From Sphaerochaeta sp. (lineage in GTDB: Bacteria > Spirochaetota > Spirochaetia > Sphaerochaetales > Sphaerochaetaceae), in assembly GCA_022482495.1 (NCBI GenBank), contig JAKVPA010000007.1:62001-126000 (forward strand): 64,000 nucleotides of DNA, given 5' to 3'. The translations under genes were made by a program, and so were the position numbers. Of the stretch, positions 27,780 to 38,592 are shown piece by piece (the stretch's first letter is position 1; every line of letters begins with the position of its first letter). The notes under the pieces are model-generated. The model was not told the DNA's origin. It saw nothing but the letters and a program-made list of their open reading frames with translations, and did not search any database.

Positions 27780-28108
27780 CGCGACGCTCCTTCCTTCTGG
27801 TGAAGGTCGCCCGGATTGTACCATTACCCTCAAAAACGACACAACAGGAATCATTGCGGTGATCTTTGTAAAATTGATGAAAAACACAACCGACCGCAAC
27901 GGTGAGCAAGGATTTCCCCACGAAAAAAGCATGCAAAACCAGAGAAAACGCATCCCCTCCGGTCAAAAGATTCCACCTGCTTGCATGGGGATTCAGCATG
28001 GGGGAGTAGCCGATTCGCAAAAAAAGTACGATATTAAGAGGAAAGGGTATACCTCGAGGAGGGTGTTTCTTTCTCTTCCCGAAGCAACCCCGCCATGGGA
28101 GGCATAAC
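27780..28108. other. Divergent intergenic region, ABC exporter and aldolase
   Basis: This gap of about 330 bases separates the leftward ABC exporter operon from the rightward aldolase gene. It is A-rich in its right half. TACGATATTAAG near 28028-28039 is a possible -10 region for the aldolase, but no matching -35 stands out. CTCGAG within a GGAGG-rich stretch (28051-28062) is a short palindrome. GGGAGG before the aldolase ATG is the ribosome site. No small gene is supported. Confidence 0.35.
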
Positions 28109-29000
28109 ATGAACATGGAACAATATGAACGGATGCGGTCTGGAAAAGGATTCATCGCTGCGCTGGACCAGAGCGGCGGGAGCACCCCGAAAGCATTGGC
28201 AGGCCTACGGAATCGACCACAGCGCCTATTCCAACGATGAACAGATGTTTGCTCTGGTGCACCAGATGCGCACGCGGATCATCAAGAGCCCTGCGTTCAC
28301 CTCGAAGCATATCCTCGGAGCCATCCTGTTTCGAGAACACGATGGACCGGAAGATTGATGGCCAGTATACAGGCCGATTATTTGTGGAACGTCAAAGGGA
28401 TCGTCCCGTTCCTCAAAGTGGACAAAGGTCTGGCTGATGAAGCGGACGGCGTCCAGCTGATGAAACCGATTCCCAACCTGGACGAACTCCTGAAGAAAGC
28501 CAACACCCGTTCCATTTTCGGAACGAAGATGCGCTCGGTGATCAAAGCGGGCGAATCCGGATGCCATCAAGGCGATCGTCGACCAGCAGTTTGAGATCGG
28601 CAAGCGCATCATCGCCGCCGGCTTGGTGCCGATCATCGAACCGGAAGTGGACATCAACAGCCCGGACAAAGCGGAATCGGAGAACCTGCTCAAGGCGGAG
28701 ATCTTCGCCCAGTTGGCAAAGCTCGGCAAGAACGACAAGGTCATGCTGAAGATTTCCATCCCGACGGTGGACAATTTCTACGCCGACGTGATGAAGGATC
28801 CCCACATGGTCCGTGTCGTCGCACTGTCCGGTGGATACAGCCGTGAGGATGCGGATGACAAACTGACTCGCAACCATGGCTTGATCGCCAGTTTCTCTCG
28901 CGCCCTGTCCGAAGGCCTGAAAGCCCAGCAGAGTGACGATGAGTTCAACGCCATGCTGGATGGCTCGGTGGATTCCATCTACCAGGCGTCCATCACGTAA
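28109..29000 (+). CDS. fda: Class I fructose-bisphosphate aldolase, with four frameshifts
   Basis: Joined across frames, the product is about 295 residues and matches the bacterial class I aldolase of the Fda type. This enzyme splits fructose 1,6-bisphosphate through a lysine Schiff base. Marks in order are [56 protein letters not shown] and [16 protein letters not shown]. Breaks lie at 28202, 28329, 28372 and 28549, each an extra base in a run of G or T. Every conserved block survives, so this is probably one intact gene with sequence errors. Phosphofructokinase follows after a terminator. Confidence 0.85.
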
Positions 29001-29019
29001 CGGTTCGTTGTCCCAATCG

Positions 29020-29046
29020 GCCACCCCTCATGGGGTGGCTTTTTTG
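29020..29046 (+). terminator. Intrinsic terminator after aldolase
   Basis: GCCACCCC and GGGGTGGC form an 8-bp stem with a TCAT loop, followed by six T residues. Confidence 0.88.
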
Positions 29047-29096
29047 TGCCCTGGTGCGTTGTTTCTTTGCCCCGTTTTCCGCTACACTCTGGCACA

Positions 29097-30196
29097 ATGA
29101 GCCAAGCCATGCGCATCGGAATACTGACCAGTGGCGGGGATTGCCCGGGACTCAACGCGGTGATCCGGGGATTCGGGAAATACGTCGTCAACCAGATGAA
29201 GGACGTACAACTCATCGGCATCGCCGATGGCTACGGTGGGTTGATCAACCAAGAGTACCGGGAACTGAAGGAAAGTGATTTCTCTGGCATCCTGACCGTC
29301 GGCGGCACCATTCTGGGAACCAGCCGGCAACCATTCAAGACGATGACCATCGAAGACCAGCACGGTACATCCAAGCTGGAACAGATGGTGCAGAACTACA
29401 AGAAGATGAACCTGGACCTGCTGGTGACCTTGGGAGGGGCGGGGACCCACAAGACGGCCGCTCTCCTCGCCTCGGAAGGATGCAGGATCATCGGGCTTCC
29501 CAAGACGATCGACAACGACATCTGGGGGACTGACGTCACCTTCGGCTTCCACACGGCGGTGGATATCGCCACAGGAGTGTCTGGACCGGATCCATACCAC
29601 GGCGGAGAGCCATGGCCGGCACGATGCTCGTCGAGTTGATGGGCAACAAGGTCGGCTGGCTTACCCTGTACGCCGGCATAGCCGCCGGGGCGGACATCAT
29701 CATCATCCCGGAAATCCCCTATACCCCGGAGATCGTCGCCAAAGAAGTGGTCAAACGGAGGAACGCCGGCAAGGCGTTTACCATCATCGCCATCGCCGAA
29801 GGCGCCAAGACCGTCGAGGAAGCGAAGATGAAGAAGAACGAACGGCAGGCCAAACGGAACGCCGAAGGCACCGTCTCCTCCGCGCTGGCCCAGTACATCA
29901 GCGAGAAGACCGGCGTGGAGACCAGGGTGGTCGTCCCCGGCCATCTGCAGCGGGGAGGAAGCCCTTCCGCCTATGACCGCGTGCTGAGCACCGAGATGGG
30001 CAACTTCGCCGGTCAGCTCGCCCAGGACGGCATCTCCGGGGTGACGGTGGCCATCAACGGGCCCTCGCTGACGTACAACGCCCTGATGGACATCGCCGGC
30101 AAGACGAAGTTCGTACCAGAGGACAATTTCCTGATCAAGACTGCCAAAGGAATGGGTGTTTCGTTTGGCGACGGAATCCCCTACCACCGGCCTTGA
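29097..30196 (+). CDS. pfkA: 6-phosphofructokinase, with two frameshifts
   Basis: The restored product of about 365 residues matches the PfkA superfamily, which phosphorylates fructose 6-phosphate. Marks are ILTSGGDCPGLNAVIRG, LPKTIDNDIWGTDVTFGF, DRIHTTAESHGR and GHLQRGGSPSAYDR. The usual nucleotide loop GGDGS reads GGAGT here, and the residue matching E. coli Gly124 is Lys (PKTIDND), so the phosphoryl donor is not obvious. Breaks at about 29580 and 29618 are mended by removing one base each. A TACACT -10 ends 8 bases before the ATG, so the transcript may be leaderless. Confidence 0.85.
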
Positions 30197-30279
30197 ATAT
30201 CGATTTCACACTTTTTTCATTGGTTTTGTCTGTAAGAATCGGTATGGTCGGGATACACTGTCTCTAAAAACGGAGTTGC

Positions 30280-31226
30280 ATGAGCCTGTATTCCATCATT
30301 GACATCAGTTCCACCAGCATCTCGATGATCATCGCCCAGGAAACCGACGGGGATCCTGTGGTGTTTGACCGTGACCGCCAGTACATCTCCATGCTGAGTT
30401 ACCTGGATGGACCGAACCTGTCCGCCCGTGGCATCGAGAAAGCATCCAGACCATTCAGCTCTACAAGGAAAAAACAAACCGCCTCGGCGTCGCCCATTGC
30501 CATCTGATCGGCACCGCATCGCTCAGGCACATCGACAACCTGGAGGAAATCCAGACCCAAATCGCTTCCCAGACCGGACTTGGATTGATCATCCTGGACG
30601 GGACGATGGAAGCCTACTGCGACGCCATCGCCAACAGCCAGTACCGGAATTGTGACCGCCCCGTTTTGATCGACATCGGAGGAGCCAGCGTGGAGATCTG
30701 CGACCTGTCCAAACAGCGACGTGACGAAATGAACTTCCTGGACTTCGGCGCCATCACGCTGAACCAGCGGTTCGTCTCCGGCATGCAACCGGACAAGGAC
30801 GAGGCGAAAAAGATCAAGAAGTATCTGCGGAAGCAACTGGAAACGCTCCCCTTCCCCGCTTCCACCTCGTTCAACACCGCCATATTGGTCGGAGCGACCA
30901 ACAAAGCGTTGTATGAGTTCCATCAAGACCTCTTCTGTTCCACAGAGGTGGGAAACGCCATCCAGCGATTCTCCACCAAAGAACTGAAGCATCTGGCCAC
31001 CTATCTCATCGAAGCCCCGGACCGCTCCTACCAGATTCTCAAGCATGCTCCGGAGCGGATCCACATCCTGGCCGTCTCAGCCATCATCCTGAAGGAAGTA
31101 CTCCGGCGCCTGGACGTGGAAGACATCATTGTCAGCGATGCCGGCGTCAAGGAAGGATACCTGAAACTGCTGCTGTCCATGACGCAACAAACGGGAACCA
31201 GCATTTCCCAACCGAAGGGAGCGTAG
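30280..31226 (+). CDS. ppx: Exopolyphosphatase/guanosine pentaphosphatase (Ppx/GppA), with one frameshift
   Basis: The product of about 315 residues has the ASKHA-type fold of Ppx/GppA proteins: an N-terminal IIDISSTSISMII nucleotide loop, IGTASLRHIDN, and LIDIGGASVEICDL (the family's DIGGxS phosphate loop). It removes phosphate from polyphosphate or pppGpp. The frame breaks at an AAA run (30439-30441), where one more A restores it. It sits 9 bases before polyphosphate kinase, so the making and breaking enzymes of polyphosphate share an operon. It is short compared with E. coli Ppx (513), lacking the C-terminal domains. Confidence 0.83.
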
Positions 31227-31235
31227 GAGGGAGCC

Positions 31236-33323
31236 ATGACCGCGAAGAAAAAAGCCACTCCTTCCCGTTTCATCAACGGCCCGTACATCAACCGGGAACA
31301 CTCCTGGCTGCTGTTCAACCGACGCGTGCTGGAGCAGGCGAGCGACCCGGCAAACCCCTTGTTGGAACGTTGCAAGTTCCTCTCCATCTTCTCCTCCAAC
31401 CTGGATGAGTTCTTCATGATCCGGGTGGGCAGTCTGGTCACCCAAATGCACCACGCCCCGAAACTGAAGGAAAACAAAACGGGTCTGACGGCCGAGCAGC
31501 AACTTGCCGGAATCCTCTGCGAAGTGCAGAATCTGTACGCACAGGGAAAACGGACATTCGCTTCGCTCCGGACCCAGTTGTACGCCCATGGAGTCGCCAT
31601 CACCAAAGGCTCGGAACTGACGGCACACCAGAAAAATCTCTGCCGCTCGGCGTTTCTCCTCCGGTTTCTTCCCCTCCTCTCCCCGATGGTGCTGGACGCC
31701 AAGCATCCGATGATCCGCTTTGAGAACCTGGAGACCTACCTGGTCGTCCACCTTCACAAGGTAAACCGAAGCATGATCGGCATTCTGGGCATCTCGCCGA
31801 AACTCGACCGGTTGTTTGAAATCCCCGGGGGAAGAAGACCCATGTGATCACCAGCGAGGAACTGGTGGCGACCTTCGCCGACCTGGCGTTCCCCGGCTAT
31901 GCGCTGAAGGACAAAGCGCTGGTGCGCGTCACCCGCAACGCGGACTTTGACACCCGGCTTCAGGACGGCGACCTGGAAACGGATTTCGACTTCACCAAGT
32001 ACATCCAGGACAAGGTGGAGGAACGGAGCATCATGAACGTGGTGCGGCTGGAGATGGATGGGGACAATGAGACGATCCGCTCGTTCCTGTTGAAGAACCT
32101 GAATCTGTCCGACAAATTCTGCTATCGCATCAAACACGCCTTCGACTACTCGTTCATGACCAAGCTGGATCCGTTCTTCCCGATCGAACAGCTTCCCGCC
32201 CTCCACTATCCCCCGTTCAAAGGCGCCGTCCCTGCGGATTTGAAGGAAGTGCCCGGCATGATCGAGCGGGTACGCCAGGGGGACGTGTTCCTTTCCTACC
32301 CGTTCGAAAGCATGGATCCGCTGGTCCAGCTCCTCAATGAATGCGCCGACGACCCTCGGACGGTGAGCATCAAGATGACGATCTACCGGATCGACAGCCA
32401 CTCCCGTATCGTGGAAGCGTTGAAACGGGCGAGTGAGAACAAAAAAGAGGTGACCGTCCTGATCGAACTGTTCGCCCGCTTTGACGAGGAGAACAACCTG
32501 TACTACGCCAACATGCTCCGGGAAGCGGGATGCACCATCTTCTATGGCACGGCGAACTACAAGGTCCACGCCAAGATCATCTCCATCATCCGTACCGACG
32601 GTGAGGAGATCAGCTACATCACACACTTGGGAACCGGCAACTACAACGAGGATACCAGCCGGCAGTACACCGACCTGAACCTGATCACCAGCGACCGGAG
32701 GATCGGAGAAGACGCGGTGGCGTTTTTCCGCAACCTCGGCCATCATGAACTACCACTTCCCCTACCAGGCCATGTTGATCGCCCCGTTCACGCTGAAACA
32801 GGGAATCATCGCCGCAATCGATGGGGAGATATCCAAAGCGAAGGCAGGGATCCCTGCCCGGATCATCGCCAAGATGAACAGCCTGACGGACAAGGAGATC
32901 ATCGACAAACTGATCCAGGCAAGCTGCGAAGGCGTTCCCATCTCCCTGATCGTCCGGGGCATCTGTTGCCTGCGGCCCGGACTGAACGGTCTGACGGACC
33001 ATATCAGCGTGATCAGCATCGTCGGGCGCTTTTTGGAACACTCCCGAATCTACTGTTTCGGGGTTGGGGCCGAGCGGAAGATTTTCATCTCCAGCGCCGA
33101 CCTGATGACCCGCAACACGGACAAACGCATCGAGATCGCCACTCCGATCTTCGATCCCCGGATCGTCAAACGGATCAGCGGCATGCTGGAGGTACTCCTG
33201 TCCGACACCATCAAGGCGAAGAAGCTCACCTCCAAAGGAACTTACAAACCGATTCAGGCCAACGGGAAACCGATGGACTCCCAGGCCTTTTTCCTCCGCA
33301 ATCCGGAAGGGGCGGTCCCCTGA
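31236..33323 (+). CDS. ppk1: Polyphosphate kinase 1, with two frameshifts
   Basis: The restored product of about 695 residues matches PPK1, which builds polyphosphate from ATP. Marks are the N-terminal NREHSWLLFNRRVLEQA and FSSNLDEFFMIRV, the middle VFLSYPFESMDPL, the catalytic-His region YGTANYKVHAKI, and YITHLGTGNYNEDT, then the C-terminal RIYCFGVGAERKIFISSADLMTRN. Breaks lie near 31830 (one base lost by a G/A run) and at 32738 (an extra G in GGCC). GTAGGAGGGAGCC precedes the ATG. It is co-transcribed with ppx. Confidence 0.88.
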
Positions 33324-33400
33324 TTGTATCCAGTCCCGTTTGGGGCTATCATGGAAACGTACACCAGATATCGGGGATAACCCCGAAGAAGGAGAAAGCA

Positions 33401-33886
33401 ATGAAAGTACTCTTTGGTGGTCAGCCGGTAAAGCTGAAAGGAACGCAATTGAACGTCGGCGACAAAGTGCCGCACTTCACCGCGGTGGCGAAAGATCTCG
33501 GCACCTTTGATTCAAAAACCCTCAAGGGAAAGGTCCTGTATGTTTCCGTCCCCTCTCTGGACACCAGTGTCTGTGACACGGAAGTCCGCAGGTTCAACAA
33601 GGAAGCGGCAGCGCTTGCCGATACGACGGTCGTCACTGTCTCGATGGATCTGCCGTTCGCCCAGGCCCGCTGGTGCGGAGCTGCGGGAATCGACAAGGTC
33701 ATCACCGTCAGTGATTTCCGTGATCATGAGTTCGGTGAGAAATTCGGCGTCAAGCTCGCCGGCATCGGCCTGCTTACCCGCGCCGTCTTCGCAGCCAACG
33801 AAGAGGGCATCATCACCTACGTCCAGTACGTGGAGGATGTGAGCAAACAACCGGATTACGACAAAGCGCTCGCCGCGGTCAAATAA
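33401..33886 (+). CDS. tpx: Thiol peroxidase
   Basis: The 161-residue product matches Tpx, an atypical 2-Cys peroxiredoxin that reduces lipid and hydrogen peroxides using thioredoxin. The peroxidatic Cys58 lies in SLDTSVCDTE and the resolving Cys92 in RWCGAAG. An in-frame reading runs into it from the polyphosphate kinase region, but the true start is the ATG at 33401 with AAGGAGAAAG upstream. It has its own terminator. Confidence 0.93.
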   Translation: MKVLFGGQPVKLKGTQLNVGDKVPHFTAVAKDLGTFDSKTLKGKVLYVSVPSLDTSVCDTEVRRFNKEAAALADTTVVTVSMDLPFAQARWCGAAGIDKVITVSDFRDHEFGEKFGVKLAGIGLLTRAVFAANEEGIITYVQYVEDVSKQPDYDKALAAVK

Positions 33887-33906
33887 CCTAGCTCTTGTGT
33901 GGAACG

Positions 33907-33940
33907 GGCCGGTGAGGCATGTACCTCACCGGCCTTTTTT
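33907..33940 (+). terminator. Intrinsic terminator after tpx
   Basis: GGCCGGTGAGG and CCTCACCGGCC form a perfect 11-bp stem with a CATGTA loop, followed by six T residues. Confidence 0.92.
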
Positions 33941-33946
33941 CTTTCC

Positions 33947-35395
33947 TTACGAAACCAAATCCGCCACAGGGCGTGGTTTGACCTCAGCGGGAAGCGGACG
34001 GTACGTCCGGTGCTGCATCGTCTCCTGGAACTCTTCTTTGACCGCCTTGAGCGACGAAGGATCCTGAAGGATCCGGATGGCGGAGAGGGAGATGACCTTG
34101 GCGCTCCACAGCATCATCTTGTGGGCGATGCTTCCTTTGCCCTGGGCGACGACCTGCCAGGTGTGCCCCGGCGTCCCCGGAGCCCAAGTTGCCGCCAGGA
34201 ACTGCGCCGTCGGACAGTTCCAGCTGACGTCCCCGACATCGGTCGACCCATAACTCATCCTCAGCGGCGCGTCTGCATCATACGGCACCAGGAATTCGAA
34301 GAGAGCGTCATCCCTGTGCTGGAGGATTTCCCGGACCACCGAACGGTCCCGTACCGCGGAAGCGACCTTCTCCAGATCCCGCGCCGCGTTGGATGGCGCC
34401 ACGTACCGTTTGGCGTACGCGCGCTCCTTCTCGCTGAACGAAGGAAGCGGGACATCCTGCATCGTTTGGTACACCTCCTCTGAGAGCGTACGGTTGGGCA
34501 GATAGTTGGCGCATGCCTTGATCGTCTCCCAGCTCACCTGGGTGCCGGTCATCAACGCGGCGCCCCGGGCGATGTCATTGACCCGCTGCTGCAGTTCGCC
34601 CAACTGGCTCACATCGGGAAGACGGATCATGTACAGTACATCCGCCTTGGCAGGCACCACGTTGGGGGACAGCCCCCCGGCGTTGGTGATGGCATAGTGC
34701 ATCCGCGCCTCCTGCACCACGTGCTCGCGGAGGAAGTTCACCCCGACATTCATCAACTCCACCGCGTCCAGCGCGCTTCTTCCGTACTCCGGAGCGGCGG
34801 CGGCATGGGAGCTCTTCCCCTTGAAATGGTACAGCGTCATCTCATTGGCCAGGGAACTTTCCGCGTACACCTTGTTCAACGTCCCGGGATGCCAGGTGAG
34901 CGCGCAGTCCAAGGAGGCGAACGCCCCTTCCCTGGCCATGAACGCCTTGCCCGACCCATTCTCCTCGGCGGGACAGCCAAAGTAGATCACCGTACCGGAA
35001 ACCCCATGGGTTTGCAGGTATTCCTTGACGGCAAGCGCGCCCCCGATGGACGCCACACCCAGCAGGTTGTGGCCGCACCCATGTCCCGGAGCTCCGGGAA
35101 CAAGCGGGGATTCCTCCGGCCCGTCGGCAACCTGGCTCAAACAACTCAACGCGTCAAACTCACCAAGAATTCCGATCCGGGGAGCACCCGAACCATACTG
35201 CGCGGTGAACGCCGTTGCGATGCCGAACGCGGGAGACTGGATGGAAAATCCATGCGCCTTGAGAAAATCCATCTGGAGGTTGGCTGATGCCGTCTCCTGA
35301 TATCCCATTTCCGGATGATCCCAGATGGCGTCGGACAACGCACACAATCCATCAGATTCCGTATCAATGACTCCGATGAGTTCCTGAATATCCAT
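33947..35395 (-). CDS. M20 family amidohydrolase, AbgB-like (aminobenzoyl-glutamate hydrolase type)
   Basis: The 482-residue product has M20 metallopeptidase marks: DHPEMGYQET, GILGEFDAL, GHGCGHNLLG (metal-binding Cys/His pair), CPAEENGSGK (catalytic Glu-Glu) and KGKSSHAAAAPEYGRSALDA of the dimerisation domain. The layout fits AbgB, the p-aminobenzoyl-glutamate hydrolase subunit, and related amide hydrolases. ATG 35395 has GAGGAG upstream. It is the last gene of the dipeptide importer operon, 11 bases after another M20 gene, so it probably hydrolyses imported amide-linked compounds in the cytosol. The exact substrate is inference. Confidence 0.85.
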   Translation of the reverse strand: MDIQELIGVIDTESDGLCALSDAIWDHPEMGYQETASANLQMDFLKAHGFSIQSPAFGIATAFTAQYGSGAPRIGILGEFDALSCLSQVADGPEESPLVPGAPGHGCGHNLLGVASIGGALAVKEYLQTHGVSGTVIYFGCPAEENGSGKAFMAREGAFASLDCALTWHPGTLNKVYAESSLANEMTLYHFKGKSSHAAAAPEYGRSALDAVELMNVGVNFLREHVVQEARMHYAITNAGGLSPNVVPAKADVLYMIRLPDVSQLGELQQRVNDIARGAALMTGTQVSWETIKACANYLPNRTLSEEVYQTMQDVPLPSFSEKERAYAKRYVAPSNAARDLEKVASAVRDRSVVREILQHRDDALFEFLVPYDADAPLRMSYGSTDVGDVSWNCPTAQFLAATWAPGTPGHTWQVVAQGKGSIAHKMMLWSAKVISLSAIRILQDPSSLKAVKEEFQETMQHRTYRPLPAEVKPRPVADLVS

Positions 35396-35406
35396 GTAGC
35401 TTCTCC

Positions 35407-36562
35407 TCAAAACCGTGACAGCACCGCGGAAAGCGCGATGCGGTAACCACTCTGGAGACTTGCGACCTCCACCCACTCCTGGTAGGTATGGGCGCCGCCT
35501 CCCAGATAACAACCAAAACAGATGCTGGGGATTCCCAGCGAAAGCGGGATGTTGCAGTCGGTGGAACCGGGAAGGATCCGCGGTGACGTCCCGCTCTCCC
35601 GGGCGATGGCGGCCCGGGCAAGCTGTACCAGCGCATCCAAGCGCGCCGCGTCGACATCGCCGGAGCAGGGACGCTCCCCCAACGGCTTCACCTCGACGGA
35701 AACGCCTTGACCGCGGAACTCCTGGATGACCGTCTGGAACCGTTGCTGCATCGTTGAAAGATCGGCGCGCTCGTCAGAACGGAACTCGTAGGCCATCCTG
35801 GCCTCCTGGGCGATGGTGTTCACCGACGTGCCGCCGCTGATCAAGCCGACGTTGTACGTGGTGCGCCCGGTATGGGGAACCTCCACCTGGTACAGTGTGG
35901 TGATCATCTTCGCCAAGTACGCGATGGCGTTCTTGTTGCCGAAATCGGCATAAGAGTGCCCGCCTTCCGTCCGTACGGTCACCTCCATCCGAAGCGACCC
36001 CACCGCCTTGTTGACGATTCCTTTGTACGTGCCGTCAAAGGAGATCACCTGGGAAAGGCGGGAGCCGTACGTCGCGCAAATCTTCCGCGACCCCTTCAGG
36101 TTTCCCAACCCCTCCTCACCGGCGTTTGCCACAAACAAGACCCCTTCTCCGTTCCGTGGACGGAGGTTCTTTTCCGTCACGTACCAGGCGGAGAAGAGAA
36201 GCGCCACCAGGTTTGCCGTATCGTCCCCGATCCCCGGTGCCTTGATCATCCCACCTTCCACCGTTACGGGAAGGGGATCGGTATCGGGGAAGACCACATC
36301 GGTATGGGCCATGAACACGGACAGGGGATTATCCCCTCGGTCCCCCACCGGGTAGACCACGTTCAGGGCATCGTCGATGTACACCCCGGTACATCCCTTG
36401 CCCTCAAGCCACGTTTTGACGAACCGTGCCCGCTCCTCTTCATGGTTGGACGGAGAGGGAATCCGGGCGATGGTTTGCAAGGAGGTCGAACGCCTGATCC
36501 TTGTGCTGTTGGATGAACGCCTCGGCCTCATCTGGCACCACCCATGACGCTGCTTCTCTCAT
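35407..36562 (-). CDS. M20 family peptidase (PepT-like), one frameshift near the start
   Basis: The product of about 385 residues has the M20 zinc sites FMAHTDVVFPD, GIGDDTANLVALL and ANAGEEGLGNLKG (catalytic Glu-Glu), plus the dimerisation region TVRTEGGHSYADFG. It resembles tripeptidase/PepT-type enzymes. The first 27 codons lie in another frame (MREAASWVVPDEAEAF). Removing one base near 36480 joins them to QTIARIPSPSNHEEE, the usual N-terminal block. ATG 36562 has AAGGAGG upstream and overlaps the restored end of dppF as ATGA. It probably cleaves peptides imported by the operon. Confidence 0.83.
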
Positions 36563-37589
36563 ACCCCTGCCTCCTTGACCGTATCCATCAACTTGATGAA
36601 CGTATCATCGTACAGGTGGCACGCCACCTTGTGGCCCCGCTTCTCCGGGAACCTTGCGCAGCGGGGGTTCGAACTGGGAGCAGACCGGCATCGCCTTGGA
36701 ACACGCGGGGATGGAACACGCATCCGGTCGGTGGGTTCATCGGAGAGGGAGGATCGCCCTGCAGGATCACCCGCTGGCGCTTTTCATGGGGGTTGGGCTC
36801 CGGTACGGCGGAAAGGAGCGCCTGGGTGTACGGATGCATCGGATGGTCGAACAGCGAATCCGTCAGTCCTTCCTCCACCAGGTGTCCCAGATACATCACG
36901 CCGATCCGGTTGGAGATATACTTCACCACGCTGATGTCGTGGGCGATGAACAGGTAGGTCAGATGATCCTTCTCCTGCAGATCGAGCAGCAGGTTGATGA
37001 TCTGCGACTGGATGGACACATCCAACGCGGAGACCGGCTCGTCGCAGACGATCAACTGGGGGTTGAGGATCAACGCACGGGCAAGCCCGATCCGCTGACG
37101 CTGCCCACCGGAGAACTCATACGGATAGCGGTAGAAATGCTCCGCCCTGAGCCCCACCTTCTCCAGGATGCTCATCGCCATGTCCGCCTTTTCCTGGTGA
37201 CTATGGCCCAGATGGTGGATGTCCAACACTTCGATCAGGCAGTCGCTGATCTTCTGGCGGGGATCCAGCGACATGTACGGGTCCTGGAAGACCATCTGCA
37301 TGTTCCGCCTGAGGGGCCGGAGCGCCTTCTCGTCCCAATCGGTGATCTCCTGATCCCCGATGTACAACCGCCCGTCGGTCGGTTTGACCAGACGAATCAC
37401 CGTTCGTCCGAACGTGCTCTTGCCACACCCCGTCTCACCGACCAGTCCGTACGTCTCCCCCTGGTACAGCCGCATCGTCACGCCATCGACGGCCTTCACT
37501 TGGTTGAGTACCCGACCGAACGCGTTCTTGATGGGGAAGTAGGTTCTGATGGCCTGTGCGCTGAGCACAACCTTCCGCGTCTCATCCAT
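36559..37589 (-). CDS. dppF: Dipeptide/oligopeptide ABC transporter ATPase (DppF type), frameshift near the end
   Basis: The ATPase has Walker A GETGCGKST, the signature FSGGQRQRIGLARAL, Walker B LIVCDEPVSALD and the family tail NPPTGCVFHPR. As written the frame shifts near 36704. Removing one base gives the typical Cys-rich ending HPRCSKAMPVCSQFEPPL and a stop that overlaps the next start as ATGA. Length is then about 343, normal for DppF. It pairs with DppD, whose end overlaps its start by 8 bases. Confidence 0.88.
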
Positions 37590-38583
37590 GGCTCTCCCCT
37601 CCTTCGGTCATCTTCCAGCACCGTACCCGGTGTCCCGGCGCCACATCCTTCAGTTGTTGCTGCTCATGGAAACAGCGCTCCTCGGCAAACGCGCACCGCT
37701 TGGCGAACCGGCACCCCTGGGGGATCTGGTCCAGAAGCGGCACGGTACCGGGGATCATGGACAGCCGTTTGCTCCGGTCATCGCTGATCTTCGGAATGGA
37801 GGCCAACAGCCCCCGGGTGTACGGATGGGTCGGATGGTCGAACAGATCGTCGACCAACGCCTCCTCCACCACCTGTCCCAGGTACATCACCACCACCCGG
37901 CGGCAGGTCTCCGCCACCACGGCAAGATCATGGGTGATCAACATGACCCCCATGTTCAGCCGCTTGTTCATGTCGACGATCAACTCCATGATCTGCGCCT
38001 GGATGGTCACGTCCAGCGCCGTCGTCGGCTCGTCGGCGATCAACAGCCGGGGACCGCAGGCCAGGGCGATGGCGATCATCACCCGCTGGCGCATCCCGCC
38101 GGACAACTCGTGGGGATACTGGTCCACCCGTTTCTCCGGCGAAGGAATGCCGACCATCTTCAGCATGTCGATGGCCTTCTCCCGCGCCTGGGTCTTGGAA
38201 AGTTTCTGGTGGATCCTCAACGGCTCCATGATCTGCTCCCCCACGGTGAACACCGGGTTCAGCGCGCTCAACGCGTCCTGGAACACCATGGAGATCATCT
38301 TCCCCCGATAGCGTTGCATCGTCCGCTGGGGAAGGGAAAAGAGGTTGGTGCCCTGGAACAACACCTGGCCCCCGTAGCGGGTCAGCTTCTTCTCATCGTA
38401 CAACCGGAGAATCGATTGGGAGGTGACGCTTTTGCCGCATCCCGACTCCCCCACCACACCGAGAATCTCTCCCTGGGTGATGGAGAAGGAAACCCCGTCC
38501 ACCGCTTTCAGCCAGCCTCGCTCCGTCTTGAATGACGTGGTAAGGTGGTTTACTTGGAGCAACTGCGCTTCATTCTGTCCCAT
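37582..38583 (-). CDS. dppD: Dipeptide/oligopeptide ABC transporter ATPase (DppD type)
   Basis: The 333-residue ATPase has Walker A GESGCGKSV, the signature LSGGMRQRVMIAIAL and Walker B LLIADEPTTALD. The OppD/DppD tail includes the Cys residues of CRFAKRCAFAEERC, which hold a 4Fe-4S cluster in studied homologues. It powers the dipeptide importer together with DppF. Two adjacent ATG codons exist (38586 and 38583); the second gives better spacing to AGGAGG. Confidence 0.92.
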   Translation of the reverse strand: MGQNEAQLLQVNHLTTSFKTERGWLKAVDGVSFSITQGEILGVVGESGCGKSVTSQSILRLYDEKKLTRYGGQVLFQGTNLFSLPQRTMQRYRGKMISMVFQDALSALNPVFTVGEQIMEPLRIHQKLSKTQAREKAIDMLKMVGIPSPEKRVDQYPHELSGGMRQRVMIAIALACGPRLLIADEPTTALDVTIQAQIMELIVDMNKRLNMGVMLITHDLAVVAETCRRVVVMYLGQVVEEALVDDLFDHPTHPYTRGLLASIPKISDDRSKRLSMIPGTVPLLDQIPQGCRFAKRCAFAEERCFHEQQQLKDVAPGHRVRCWKMTEGGESHG

Positions 38584-38592
38584 CATTTCCTC

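Noticed and set aside
31844-33886. Single open frame appearing to fuse polyphosphate kinase to thiol peroxidase
   Set aside because: Only the first part is in the kinase frame; after 32738 the frame is wrong and gives low-complexity sequence until the true tpx start at 33401, which has its own ribosome site.
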